From Aculops lycopersici (lineage: Eukaryota > Arthropoda > Arachnida > Trombidiformes > Eriophyidae), in NCBI GenBank assembly GCA_015350385.1, contig WNKI01000001.1:1605870-1669869 (forward strand): 64,000 nucleotides of DNA, read 5' to 3'. Position 1 is the first letter of the stretch, and each line of letters opens with the position of its first letter. Below are positions 50,601-59,532 of the stretch, one piece after another. The position numbers and the translations under genes were made by a program. The notes under the pieces are model-generated. The model ran no database searches. It saw only the letters and a list, made by a program, of their open reading frames with translations, and was not told the DNA's origin.

Positions 50601-51059
50601 AATGTTGCCCATGAGTTCATAATTGATTGTAGGCCATTTAAAAAGACTGCCGGCATTGAGGCGGTTGATATTGCAAAGAGATTGCAGGACTTTGGTTTCC
50701 ATGCGCCAACAGTCTCATGGCCGGTGACTAACACACTAATGGTTGAGCCGACCGAGTCAGAGGATCGAGGCCAACTGGACAAGTATTGTGATGCATTGTT
50801 GGCAATCAGGAAGGAGATTGAGGAGATTGAAAATGGCAAAATAGACAAGGATAACAATCCAATTAGAAATGCGCCTCACACTCAACAGGTTGTTTGCTCG
50901 AGCAACTGGACGCGACCTTACACCAGAGAGCAGGCAGCGTTTCCAGCTTCCTTTGTGAACCCACTAACCAAGATTTGGCCAACAGTTGGCCGAGTCGACG
51001 ACACTTACGGTGACACAAACCTCTTCTGCTCGTGCCCACCTGTTCAGACCACTCAATAG
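47688..51059 (+). CDS. GLDC: Glycine dehydrogenase (decarboxylating), P-protein
   Basis: This is the P-protein of the mitochondrial glycine cleavage system: it decarboxylates glycine and passes the aminomethyl group to the lipoyl arm of H-protein. 1,123 aa from the ATG at 47688; the open frame starts 21 codons earlier but without an ATG. The basic, Ser/Thr-rich N-terminus looks like a mitochondrial transit peptide with a longer than usual linker, since human GLDC is about 1,020 aa. Both halves of the fold are present: FVKRHIGPREEDIRYML, FIGLGYYDCVTPPVILRN and SLLDEATAAAEAM in the first; MIPLGSCTMKLNA, NSGAQGEYAGL, SAHGTNPASAQMAG and the PLP site HLNLHKTFCIPHGGGGPG in the second. Lys867 is the expected Schiff-base lysine. 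The single exon is notable, since animal GLDC genes usually have many introns. Confidence 0.97.
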   Translation: MQNWKNFVTLTTNVAASGTGPTTAAGVQATTKGLGRQLNRLSCRYLTSGSSQDKPPRLANVSSTRSQSTSRTNLAANQAPRLRKEVLDSSDEIEGENQADLFQAGKQLLTDEELAGGIGKLNGLSDINREPDAHRFVKRHIGPREEDIRYMLNELSYSSMDELIRETIPDDIKLNRDLNLPEAISEHELLNQLKEIGSLNESTEWKSFIGLGYYDCVTPPVILRNLFENPGWTTAYTAYQAEIAQGRLESLMNYQTMISDLTGLDVANASLLDEATAAAEAMQVCLRYHKSKRNKFLISTRCHPQTGAVLKTRAEALDVEIDYFDELGVDSNVKSLEDYNLKEYSGLLVQYPNTQGHLFDLNAITKRATEADCLAVTATDLMACTLFKPPGDFEYPADLAIGSAQRFGIPLNFGGPHAAFMACKQKLIRLIPGRVVGLTRDSDGNQAYRFALQTREQHIRRDKATSNICTAQALLANMSAMYAVYHGPKGLRDIANSIHAKTSLLAHLLKSVSAKEMLGANHKLELVNDGSFFDTLTVKVGSELQSLIHQRAREAKINLRYDDEETICVSLDETTKLADIFKLVYLFTGHSNDQLKLGKQKQIISNTLNEESKFKSPLDSERLANLKRTSEYLTHPTFNIYHSEAQLIRYMKSLENKDISLAHSMIPLGSCTMKLNATSQILASSWPEFANVHPFQPIDQCKGYMELIESLNTYLCEITGYDRISFQPNSGAQGEYAGLRVIKSYLESRGETNRNVCLIPISAHGTNPASAQMAGFKIQTVKVKEDGNIDMEDLGRSIEKYRNDLACLMVTYPSTFGVFEDNIRQVCDMIHEAGGQVYLDGANMNAQVGLCRPGDYGSDVSHLNLHKTFCIPHGGGGPGAGPIGVKSHLIPFLPGHPLTGSSDGKAASPESFGTVSASMWGSPVILPISWSYIRTMSKDLKLSSQVAILNANYMRKRLEGAYKILYKGTKGNVAHEFIIDCRPFKKTAGIEAVDIAKRLQDFGFHAPTVSWPVTNTLMVEPTESEDRGQLDKYCDALLAIRKEIEEIENGKIDKDNNPIRNAPHTQQVVCSSNWTRPYTREQAAFPASFVNPLTKIWPTVGRVDDTYGDTNLFCSCPPVQTTQ

Positions 51060-51352
51060 ATGAATGAATAGATAAACTTGATAGATATTAAAAATTAAAT
51101 TCGTCATAAAATAATAATTATGATAGTTATGTACAGAATACAATAAAAAATAATGTAGTACGACATAAGCCATCGAATGCATCAATGCACTAAACTCAAC
51201 CTGCTTGTTGAGAAGATAATAAACTGCTTAAAAGAGAGGATTGAGATTCGGATCAAAACTGACAGCGAGCCTTCGTATGAAATCTAGTCAAGCTATCCAT
51301 GGGTTCTTTCCATGTAATTGTTTACAATGGGCAGAAATTGTAAGTAACTTAC
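51060..51352. other. Short spacer between GLDC and the Ser-rich exon
   Basis: Contains the GLDC 3' UTR and the splice donor of the minus-strand exon. No further minus-strand exon is visible here. Confidence 0.6.
51142..51147 (+). terminator. GLDC: AATAAA polyadenylation signal of GLDC
   Basis: AATAAA about 85 bp after the GLDC stop, in AT-rich DNA, followed by more A residues. Confidence 0.7.
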
Positions 51353-54300
51353 CCTAAGTTTTTGGGAGCTTGCACTTCCATCTGGTGGATGGTTTTGTTG
51401 ATTGCTATTACTGGAAAAGGAAAATTTGAAACGACTTGCTAGGGAGCTAGACGATGCTGATAGTTTCTTGCCAGCAAGTTGCAGCAGCTCGCCGCCTAAA
51501 TTTGTCTTTGGTGAGCTTGAAAGGATTGGAGTTTGGTTCTGTTGCTCTTGCGGTTGCTCATGACTAGACTTCCGGTTGAGTGATGGGCAGTGCGGCACTT
51601 CGAAGGGCCGATAGTCGGACCTAAGCGATGCGTGTCTCACTATGGTAGCCACTTTGGGTTGCGTTGATTGTGGCTGAGGAGTTTGCGGTTGGCTTGATTC
51701 GCGGTTATTTGAGGCTGCAGATTGGCGGCCGCTGCCGCCACCAAAGAATGAGCGCAACGCAAAGCCAACAGGTGACCTGCGATCTTTTGCCTGATTTTTA
51801 GAAGGTGATTGCTGCTGTAACCTGGAATCAACTGAAGACTCTGATTGGTTCATTGTCATTAGAGACTCAAGAGAGCCACGACAATCCTTCAATCTCCTGA
51901 TTGCGTCACTATCTTGCTTCGACTCGCTATCGCCGTTGGTTGAAATATTGTCTTGAGGCAAGTACTTTAAGGTGATAATTTTGCTTTGAGTATCCATTAA
52001 TTTCATTGACGACTCCAACATTTCGTCCTCCTCTTGCTGATGCTTAATTTGATGTCGCGACTTTATGAGATTTTCCAGGTCGGCGCCACTGGAGTCATCG
52101 CTACTGTCCGCACTGTTGTCGCCGCAACAAGTGGTATCCCCAGTCATTGTGGTGCAACTAACATGAAATTGGCTGCTTGTTGGATTAAAGATAATCCGAG
52201 ATCTTGGTCTAGGTAATAGGCGATGATTACTATTGTTACTGTTATTTTTGTTGCTATTAAGAGACAAATATATTGAAGGCGAAGGAGACTTGTAACTTGA
52301 TGAGTTCAACGACTTGCTATCGGGTATTGCAGTTGGCGCTGTGCTAATTAGATTGCGGTTCTTCAAAGGTGGTTCAATATGCTCTTTTTCTGACATCTTC
52401 TTGTTGAATCTCAACGATTGCGACTTGAGCACTCGACTTGAACCCAAATTAGCGGGAACAGCAGGTGAAGGTAAATTGCTAGACGTTTGGTTCCTCTGCA
52501 GATCGTTGGTCTTCATTCCTCCAGTATCATTTTCATTGATTTGTTTTCTATTATTTCTCTTCTCGCTATCATCTAAAATCGAACTCGAACTCAACATCTG
52601 GATCATGTTATTCAATTCTTGATTGGCCGTCGAGAGAGTCATTTGTGAATCTGACATTTGGGTCATGGATGTGGCAGTTGTTGCATCATCCTCATCGCTA
52701 ATCTCCTCTTCCTGCCCATTGTCGTCATCATCCTCAACCTCCTCCTCCTCCACAGCCTCGTCTTCCTCATATTCATCGTCGTCTTCCAAGTCTCCATTTG
52801 GCTGGATATCTTTAGATTTTGTTGTGCCACTTGTTGCTTTCTTTGGTTGTTGTCTAATCGTTACATTTAAACTATTGTAACCTGTTGCACTTTGAAGTGA
52901 TAATCTTCTGCTGTTACTTAAGTTACCACTGCTACTGCCATTCGTCGGCATCTTTAAACTCTTATTAGTTGCTGAGATTGAGGGCAACATGGAGACACCA
53001 GACGGTCGACTGGTAGAATTACTAACTTGCCTAGTATTTGGTTGCAGTGTTGAGGTGCTTGGCTTTTGACTACTAAATGAGGCTCTTTTCTGAAGCCCTG
53101 AGGACTGTTTTGTTTGTATATTAGAGGATTGTCTCTGAGTTGAGTTACTAATTAGAGGTTTCACAAGTTGAGAGGGTTTTGTTATTGCACTACCATTACT
53201 GGTTTGACTTGTCGTCTGTCTTGATGGTGTAGGTCGACTTTGTTTTCTCACCTGTTGAGGCGGGGATTGTTTGTGTTGCAATGAAACAATTGGTTCACTA
53301 TTAGGCTCGAAGTTCTCTGTCAAACTTGCAGGTGTCCGCCGACTGAAGTCATTGGTGCTCCTCGTTGGCGGAGGTAGCGACGACTCATTGCATCTGGACC
53401 CCTGAAACTCCTCGTCTTGATCTGCAAACTGTTCACTTAAACTATCACAAGAATTCATCTGGTCACCAGGCGTTTGGTTTATGGTGGGCCTCTGTGATTT
53501 TTGAGGCGATAGTCCAAATCTCGATGGTATACTAGTGTTTGGTCGCGCCGAAAAGACGCTAGGCGCTTTGTAGCTGTTGCTACCTGTTGTCGCTGACGAG
53601 AGACTACAGATCGTTGGCCGCTGAGATTGCGATCGTCCGTAAACATTGCAACTATTTGAGGGTTGAGGCATGTAACCAGGTGAGTAGGATGACGTACTTA
53701 ATAATGAACTCTTGCTCCCGCTAATCGAAGAGGGTTGTGCCGTCAGCGAGGTGGAAGGGCTTGGCGCCTGTCGCCGGCGCAACGCGCTGCCAACTGTTGA
53801 TGGTATTGGCGAGTCTGTGGATTGATTGTGATTCGATGCCGACGAGCGGGGCCTTAGAGTTAGCGACCTGGCCAGAGGTAGTCCATTTGAAGGGGCCGAT
53901 GGAGTTGGAAGACCGCTGGTGTTTGCAGCGGCGTGAAAATTTGCATTGCTCAAAATGGTTGGCGATTGGTGATACTGCTGTTGCTGTTGTTGATGATGAC
54001 TGCCGCCAAAATCCATCTTGTGACTTAGATTCAAGGGTATGGGCTGATGGCGATTTTGTTGCGACTGCGAGTTATTAGTGCCACTAGAATTTCCACTGGC
54101 GCCAACTTGTTGGCTCGTCGACATTGAGCTAGACGAAGCTATTTCTGAGGAAGACGAAGTTGAAGTTGCGTTTGGTGACCCAAGACCAAATGTATGGTGC
54201 GAACCGTAGGTTGGATTGTTATTTCTTTGATGAGGTCGACCAAGTCCACCGCCACTCGATGCGCTGCCACCAATACTTGGCACCATTGGCTGTGAACTTG

Positions 54301-54448
54301 TGATCTTCGGCGCGGAGACAAACGACAGGCGACTTGATGATGGCTGAATGATCCGGCTAGCTGGCGCCTGAGACTGAGATTGAGCGCCTAGCCGATCTGA
54401 TGCTGTCTTAGCCAAATTGCTCATTGTTGTCGCTTCAAATTTGCTCAT
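51353..54448 (-). CDS. Long Ser-rich disordered protein, 5' exon
   Basis: 1,032 codons from the ATG at 54446-54448 up to a strong donor: minus strand ..CTT AGG, then GTAAGT (51347-51352). Read-through without splicing would stop at 51293 after 20 more codons, so a downstream exon is likely. The protein is Ser/Gln/Asn/Pro-rich and almost entirely disordered, with an acidic block (about residues 549-590, DLEDDDEYEEDEAVEEEEVE) and basic patches such as SPVGFALRSFFGG. I do not recognise the family; low-complexity scaffolds such as neuron navigators are one possibility. The next leftward gene is GLDC on the opposite strand, so GLDC may be nested in this gene's intron. Confidence 0.7.
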
Positions 54449-56511
54449 TTATACTTGTACTTGTAGTAATTGTTAACTCGACGCTGGGATAAAGTGGATT
54501 ATTTTACTCACTATTTTGCACTGGTAATGTTGCTAATGAACTCGAGCAAGTGATAACACAGACACAAAACTTTGTTTGCTCTTTCCTTCTTCCTTTCTTC
54601 CTTTGTGACGATCTTGCTCTCAGTGTCTTGTTACTGCGAGTCTCAAGTTAATACATTACAACTGTTGTGTTTTGATATGATATTATATTATATATGAATT
54701 ATATGGCAAATATTCTTCATCCTTCGATTGCTTTGTCTCAAGTTTAACTTTGAAAGAGGAATTATCAGACAAATTTTTTCAATTCCCCTACCTCTACACT
54801 AAAGCAATAATGCAGAGGTAAATGTCGGACGTCTCTGTCTCTAGACGCAACAGTTGATTCAATCACTCGCTAGGCTCTCTTGTCTCCGTTCATTTGAATG
54901 AATCTATCGCTTAGTCAATGGATTTAATGTGACTGTTTGCAACTTGCTTCTGTTGCTGTCTCTGGTTTTGAACTCAATACTACTACTATCATAACTACTC
55001 TTGTTTAACTGGTAGTTTTGGTGTTTGTGATAGTGGTAATAGCGTTGGTGACACACAAATTCAAGGCTACTAATCCTAGGCGCTCGACTTTGATCAATTT
55101 TGATTCAGATCTAGAGGCACGAGCGCGATGGTTTTGTTGCGATACCATTCATCTCAACGAAAAGTGAGTTGTTGCTACTTGGACTACGTTCCATAAGGCA
55201 GAGATGGTGACAAGCGACTTCTTCAATTGCGTTCAATGGATCCACGTTGTTTTGGCATCTCACAACTTGAGAGCAAACTATCTCTCTAGCTTTTTGGTTT
55301 GTTGTGTTGCAGTGGCAAACTAAGAGTCAGGGGTGAGCGCCTGTGCTCATGTTGTCGTTGTTAGTTCCATTTGGCAAGAGAGCAAGCAAAGAAAAGTAAG
55401 CCAGTAAACTCATTAGCTTCGCTACTTCAAACTTAACGAAAAGAAGAAGAAGAAGTCGCCTGAGTTATCACTATTGGTGGCACACCGGCCGCCTCGTTGT
55501 TCGTCGATGAATCATCGTCTAGACTTTGCGGGCTTCTTGGTAGTTGCGTTAGAGTTATGACTTCAAATGTATACGCCTAGCACTGGCACTCGCTCACGCA
55601 CTCACCCAAACTCGACTCTCAAATGGGAGGAGGAAGGGAAAGTCTAGTTAGAGAGAGAGTGAGAGATCGCGCGTTTTAGAACTTAAATTAGAGCAAAAAA
55701 CTCCTGGCCAGTCGGTCCTGCTTGACTTGAAGCGCAAACTTCCGCGCTCTTACAGTTGCAGCATTAAGTGGCTCCAAATCTCAAGGCACAGTGCTGGAGC
55801 TAACTTACAATTACAAGAGGAGGTCTCAATTTTGAGTTCAAACGAGCAGCGTATAGTTCCGTAAGTTAGAGGAAGACTGTAGAGTAGGGGAGTAGGTACA
55901 TAGCGACGCGGTTCAAAAAAATCCACTGTTGCTGCTTTTGTATGGTCGCCTAGCGGGAGTGTTGCAAAGAAGACGTTTGGGCTTTTGCATATGGCAGCGC
56001 ACGGGTGTGTAATCTTTCAACTTTTGCTTTTGCCCCTACTGAACGCAAGAGATAGTTGAGTCTGAAATCTAAAGAAGTTGTTCAATATATCGGGCACCAG
56101 GCGGAGTGCAACAAATTGACTACTTAGTTTTTGCATAATCTTAGCTTCGTGCAGTTTAATTAAAATTGTCGCAATGCAACCACACTAGCGGGCTACATTG
56201 TGAGCCCAATGTAGAAAATTTGACGCGATGCAATCGGCTTTCTTGCCACTTGCCATGTAGTGCCGCGACTATGAGCGAGAGAGAAAACTCCACTTTTTTG
56301 AAATTTGCGAGCGCATTGCTGAGACGCCCACATACGAGGATACTGGAATCGCTAGAGGTTCCGAACACAAAACACAACGGCAAGTTGCTGTTCCCATTGA
56401 GCAAACGAGCGCTCTCTCATGTACAGTGACTGTACTACAGTCTTGTCGCGCCAACATGCGTGCTGAGTTTTTCCATCGAGGCTTCGTAAACATGGCTAAA
56501 TATTCTCGACG
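54449..56511. other. Intergenic, promoter side of the Ser-rich gene and of MRM2
   Basis: About 2 kb without a supportable coding gene. Lower complexity toward 55.4-55.7 kb (AAGAAGAAG, GAGAGAGTGAGAG). It should hold the promoters of two divergent genes. Confidence 0.5.
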
Positions 56512-57297
56512 ATGAACTCCTCAATATGTAAAACTATTAAACTATCATGCACCCAATCGATCTCATTTAGCCCGTTATCTCGGAGCAAAGACTATTATGG
56601 AAACACTATTCGAGTCCAATATGCCTCCCATTCGTCCCATTCCTGGTTGGAGCGTCAGAAGAAAGATGTGTACACAAAATTGCGCCGATATCATAACTAT
56701 CGGGCGAGAAGTGCCTTCAAATTGATTGAGATTGACGATAAATTCCAGTTTCTAAAGCCTGGTAAGATTGTCATTGACGCAGGGGCAGCACCTGGATCAT
56801 GGACTCAGGTTATATGCGAGAGATTGAAGCTCGATGATGAGAGGAATAGGAAGAAGGGGATGTGTTTGGCCGTTGACTTGGCGAACATCGAGCCAGTTGA
56901 GGGCGCAGTTTGCTTGGGTAATGCAGATTTCACATCAGCCTTCACACAAGGCAAAATATTAACTTGGTTGAATGGGCACAAAGCTGATTGTATCCTCAGT
57001 GACATGGCGCCAAAAGCCACGGGCCAGAGATACTTTGATCATGAGGGGATTGTCCAGCTAGTGAAATCACTACTTCCATTCGCTTTTGCAGTCCTCAAAC
57101 CCAAAGGTGTCCTCTTGTTCAAGCTTTGGAATGGTAAGGAGACCGACGGTTTCATAGAGGAGCTGGGCCAGAACTTCGAGCTGATCAACAGGGTAAAACC
57201 AGACGCCAGCAGAGATGATTCGAGTGAGGTATTCTACCTATGCCAAGGTTTCAAGGGTGTTAGAACAGCGAACAATATGGCGCCAAAGGAGGTCTAG
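56512..57297 (+). CDS. MRM2: Mitochondrial rRNA 2'-O-methyltransferase (FtsJ/RrmJ family)
   Basis: 261 aa, FtsJ-fold S-adenosylmethionine-dependent methyltransferase that 2'-O-methylates a uridine in the A-loop of the mitochondrial large rRNA. The N-terminus is basic and Ser/Thr-rich, consistent with mitochondrial import. The catalytic K-D-K-E tetrad is visible: Lys in YRARSAFKLIEID, Asp in DCILSDMAPKATG, Lys in GVLLFKLWNG, Glu in DDSSEVFYLCQGF. The SAM-binding glycine motif is VIDAGAAPGSW. Length agrees with human MRM2. Cytosolic FTSJ1 is less likely, because the short N-terminal extension and the LDHD-like spacing (RYFDHEGI) fit the mitochondrial branch. Converges with H2B. Confidence 0.93.
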   Translation: MNSSICKTIKLSCTQSISFSPLSRSKDYYGNTIRVQYASHSSHSWLERQKKDVYTKLRRYHNYRARSAFKLIEIDDKFQFLKPGKIVIDAGAAPGSWTQVICERLKLDDERNRKKGMCLAVDLANIEPVEGAVCLGNADFTSAFTQGKILTWLNGHKADCILSDMAPKATGQRYFDHEGIVQLVKSLLPFAFAVLKPKGVLLFKLWNGKETDGFIEELGQNFELINRVKPDASRDDSSEVFYLCQGFKGVRTANNMAPKEV

Positions 57298-57374
57298 TGA
57301 GCGGATAGGGAAGACGAATGGAGAAAGAAGTGAAGAATGACGAAATGTTTAGGTTATGATATAAAGATGTATTA

Positions 57375-57380
57375 TTTATT
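57375..57380 (-). terminator. AATAAA polyadenylation signal of H2B
   Basis: TTTATT on the plus strand, AATAAA on the minus strand, downstream of the histone stem-loop. The gene would therefore have both the replication-type 3' end and a backup poly(A) signal. Confidence 0.5.
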
Positions 57381-57426
57381 TGCTAAGGTTACAACGTCTA
57401 AGCTCGTATGACTCATTATTTACATT

Positions 57427-57442
57427 GGCCCTTATAAGGGCC
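57427..57442 (-). terminator. Histone 3' stem-loop of H2B
   Basis: GGCCCT-TATA-AGGGCC: a six-base stem and four-base loop, as in replication-dependent histone mRNAs. AAA precedes it on the minus strand, as in the consensus. The loop is UAUA instead of UUUC; the first and third U are kept. It lies about 165 nt from the stop codon, further than usual. The sequence is perfectly palindromic. Confidence 0.75.
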
Positions 57443-57605
57443 TTTAGATCTACATTAGTAATCCTGAATTGCCCCTCGTTTCGCCTTCACTCGACAACTC
57501 GCGTGTCTCCGGCTATTTCTCTGGTCTTTGGGTTTTAGGTTACAACATGTCAGAAGGGGTCGTTGGGGAGGTGGGTTGTGTGAGTTTCCTATCCGTGCAA
57601 GAAAT

Positions 57606-57982
57606 TTACTTGGATGAAGTGTACTTGGTCACGGCCTTGGTTCCCTCAGAGACGGCGTGCTTGGCCAACTCTCCTGGAAGCAACAGTCTGACGGCGGTTT
57701 GGATCTCTCTTGATGTGATGGTGGATCTCTTGTTGTAGTGGGCCAGACGGGAAGCCTCGGCGGCGATACGCTCGAAGATGTCGTTGACGAAGGAGTTCAT
57801 GATGCTCATGGCCTTGGATGAAACTCCGGTGTCTGGGTGGACTTGCTTCAAGCACCTTGTAGGATGTAGATGGAGAACGACTCCTTCCTTCTCTTCTTCT
57901 TCTTCTTCTTGTCACCGGCACGGACAGCCTTTTGGGCCTTTCCTGCCTTCTTCACGGCTTTTCCTGATGGCTGAGGAGGCAT
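57606..57982 (-). CDS. Histone H2B, frame broken by two one-base insertions
   Basis: Core nucleosome histone. Translation starts at the ATG at 57980-57982 (MPPQPSGKAVKKAGK, lysine-rich tail). The C-terminal two thirds (from KQVHPDTGVSSKAMSIMNSF to KAVTKYTSSK) lie in another frame. On the minus strand the bases that would code for the family motif YIYKVLKQVH carry an extra C near 57862 and an extra G near 57849, 13 nt apart. The total span, 377 nt, is exactly two nt longer than the 375 nt expected for a 124-aa H2B. Every other residue matches animal H2B. This is either a pair of sequencing errors or a very young pseudogene. It is divergent from H2A across 0.93 kb. Confidence 0.9.
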
Positions 57983-58065
57983 ATTGATGATGGGTTTTTG
58001 TTTTGGGTGATGTGAACTAGTCGACAACAAAATTAGTCTGTGGCCAGAAACACAAACGCCAGAAG

Positions 58066-58073
58066 TATTTATA
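58066..58073 (-). promoter_or_regulatory. TATA box of H2B
   Basis: TATAAATA on the minus strand, about 85 bp upstream of the H2B start codon, a normal position for a short histone leader. Confidence 0.7.
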
Positions 58074-58783
58074 CCGACCAAGCGGGTGTTTGCCGCACAC
58101 ACACAAAACTCAATGCAACGCAGCGGTCGCCCGCTCTTTCTCTCTCTCCCTCTCTGCCTCTCGCTGGCCGCTGCAGCGACAACCGGGTGTTTGCGCCACA
58201 CATTCACCTTTGCATTGCACGATCGCCGCTGGTCGCGCCAAAAATCTTGTTCTTGGCCATCGAAAAAATCCAGCCGGTGTTTGCAACACCGAAATCCCCG
58301 AGTGTTTGTTGCACACAACCTGTGTGTGCGAGCATGAACCAGAGGCACGGAGGTATTTCGGGTTTTTGGGTGCTTGGGCAACCAGAAACCCGTCTCGCCT
58401 CCAATTCTGGCGCCAAAATATGCAAAGCAGGCGAAGCTCATCCGAGCTGTCGCATCGCTTTTTAGATGCGCTGTGAGCGAACAGCTGGTTTTCACAATTA
58501 GTGCGCGTGTTGCATTCCAAGGTGCACAAGCCTCGCGCATCGAGCTCGAAACGCGCCAATTGTGTGATGAGTACACTCGCAGCTTGGCCAGCAGGCTGTG
58601 CGAACCAAACACTCAGCTCACCTTGTTGCGAGTTGCAACAGGGCAGCCGCCGTTTGTGTGCAGCAAACACCATTGCCATTCGCTGACGTCGCAGTAATAG
58701 TGGCGCCGGCGGCGGCAACACACAGATACGAGGCGGCGTGAGCGAAACACCAGACGATAATCGTGTGTTGTCAGCAGCTGGGG

Positions 58784-58790
58784 TATATAA
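58784..58790 (+). promoter_or_regulatory. TATA box of H2A
   Basis: TATATAA preceded by GGGG, about 125 bp upstream of the H2A start codon. Confidence 0.7.
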
Positions 58791-58913
58791 ACTCGCAAGC
58801 GGCCATCGGAGGTGGTCAGTCAACAAATAGTTTGTCGCCAGTTCACATCAGCTGAATTATTAAATTTTCGCTATTACAGCACCCAAACAACAAACCCCAA
58901 CAAGAAACTCAAA

Positions 58914-59291
58914 ATGTCAGGCCGTGGAAAGGGAGGAAAGGTAAAGTCCAAGGCAAAGTCCCGTTCATCAAGGGCAGGATTGCAGTTCCCAGTTGGTCGT
59001 ATCCACAGACTGCTGAGAAAGGGAAACTACGCCGAGCGAGTTGGAACCGGTGCCCCAGTTTACTTGGCCGCCGTGTTGGAGTACTTGGCCGCTGAAGTTT
59101 TGGAGTTGGCAGGTAACGCCGCCCGTGACAACAAGAAGACCAGAATTATCCCCCGTCACTTGCAATTGGCCATCAGAAACGACGAGGAGTTGAACAAGCT
59201 ATTGGCTGGAGTGACCATTGCCCAGGGTGGTGTGTTGCCAAACATCCAAGCCGTCTTGTTGCCAAAGAAGACCGAGAAGGTAAAGCCATAA
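58914..59291 (+). CDS. Histone H2A, canonical
   Basis: 125-aa core histone, MSGRGKGGKVKSKAKSRSSR tail, then RAGLQFPVGRIHRLLRKGNY, the acidic-patch helix EYLAAEVLELAGNAARDNKK, LAIRNDEELNKLL, and a tail ending KKTEKVKP. It is nearly identical to insect H2A. The start is the ATG at 58914; 34 upstream in-frame codons belong to the leader and are not H2A. No intron. A stem-loop and an AATAAA follow. No SQ motif is present, so it is not H2A.X, and no H2A.Z features are seen. Confidence 0.97.
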   Translation: MSGRGKGGKVKSKAKSRSSRAGLQFPVGRIHRLLRKGNYAERVGTGAPVYLAAVLEYLAAEVLELAGNAARDNKKTRIIPRHLQLAIRNDEELNKLLAGVTIAQGGVLPNIQAVLLPKKTEKVKP

Positions 59292-59387
59292 ATGGTTTAT
59301 ACTTTTCCCACATAGATTATCCCACCCCGAACACTCAACAATGACTTGCAGTTATGCACAATCATGATCACTGTTAGGTTTAACAAC

Positions 59388-59403
59388 GGCCCTTAAGAGG
59401 GCC
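59388..59403 (+). terminator. Histone 3' stem-loop of H2A
   Basis: GGCCCT-TAAG-AGGGCC followed by AC, 97 nt after the stop: the six-base stem and four-base loop of replication-dependent histone mRNAs. The loop UAAG differs from the UUUC consensus and keeps only the first U. Confidence 0.75.
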
Positions 59404-59431
59404 ACTGTAAATACATTATATTCTGTAGATA

Positions 59432-59437
59432 AATAAA
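59432..59437 (+). terminator. AATAAA polyadenylation signal of H2A
   Basis: AATAAA about 30 nt after the stem-loop, giving H2A a possible polyadenylated form. Confidence 0.6.
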
Positions 59438-59532
59438 AGCTCAAGTTATGAAACCTTAAAAATCGACTCATTTTCTCTTAGTGTTTAATTCCTATTCTAG
59501 ATGTTCAAGTGCCATCATGCCTAAGGTACATA

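Larger units (their letters stand above)
57298..57605. other. Shared 3' region of MRM2 and H2B
   Basis: About 300 bp with convergent 3' UTRs. It holds the minus-strand histone stem-loop and an AATAAA for H2B. Confidence 0.6.
57983..58913. promoter_or_regulatory. Bidirectional H2B/H2A promoter
   Basis: This is the 931-bp space between divergent core-histone genes. TATA boxes point outward: TATAAATA on the minus strand at 58066-58073 for H2B and TATATAA at 58784-58790 for H2A. The word GGTGTTTGC occurs perfectly at 58085-58093, 58186-58194 and 58276-58284 (plus) and 58663-58671 (minus), with close variants at 58301-58309, 58605-58614 and near 58744. It may be a histone-specific promoter element. 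Open frames seen here are low-complexity shadows. Confidence 0.8.

Noticed and set aside
58040..58826. Several frames over 80 codons inside the histone promoter
   Set aside because: Overlapping on both strands and driven by the repeated GTGTTTG and CACACA words; promoter DNA.
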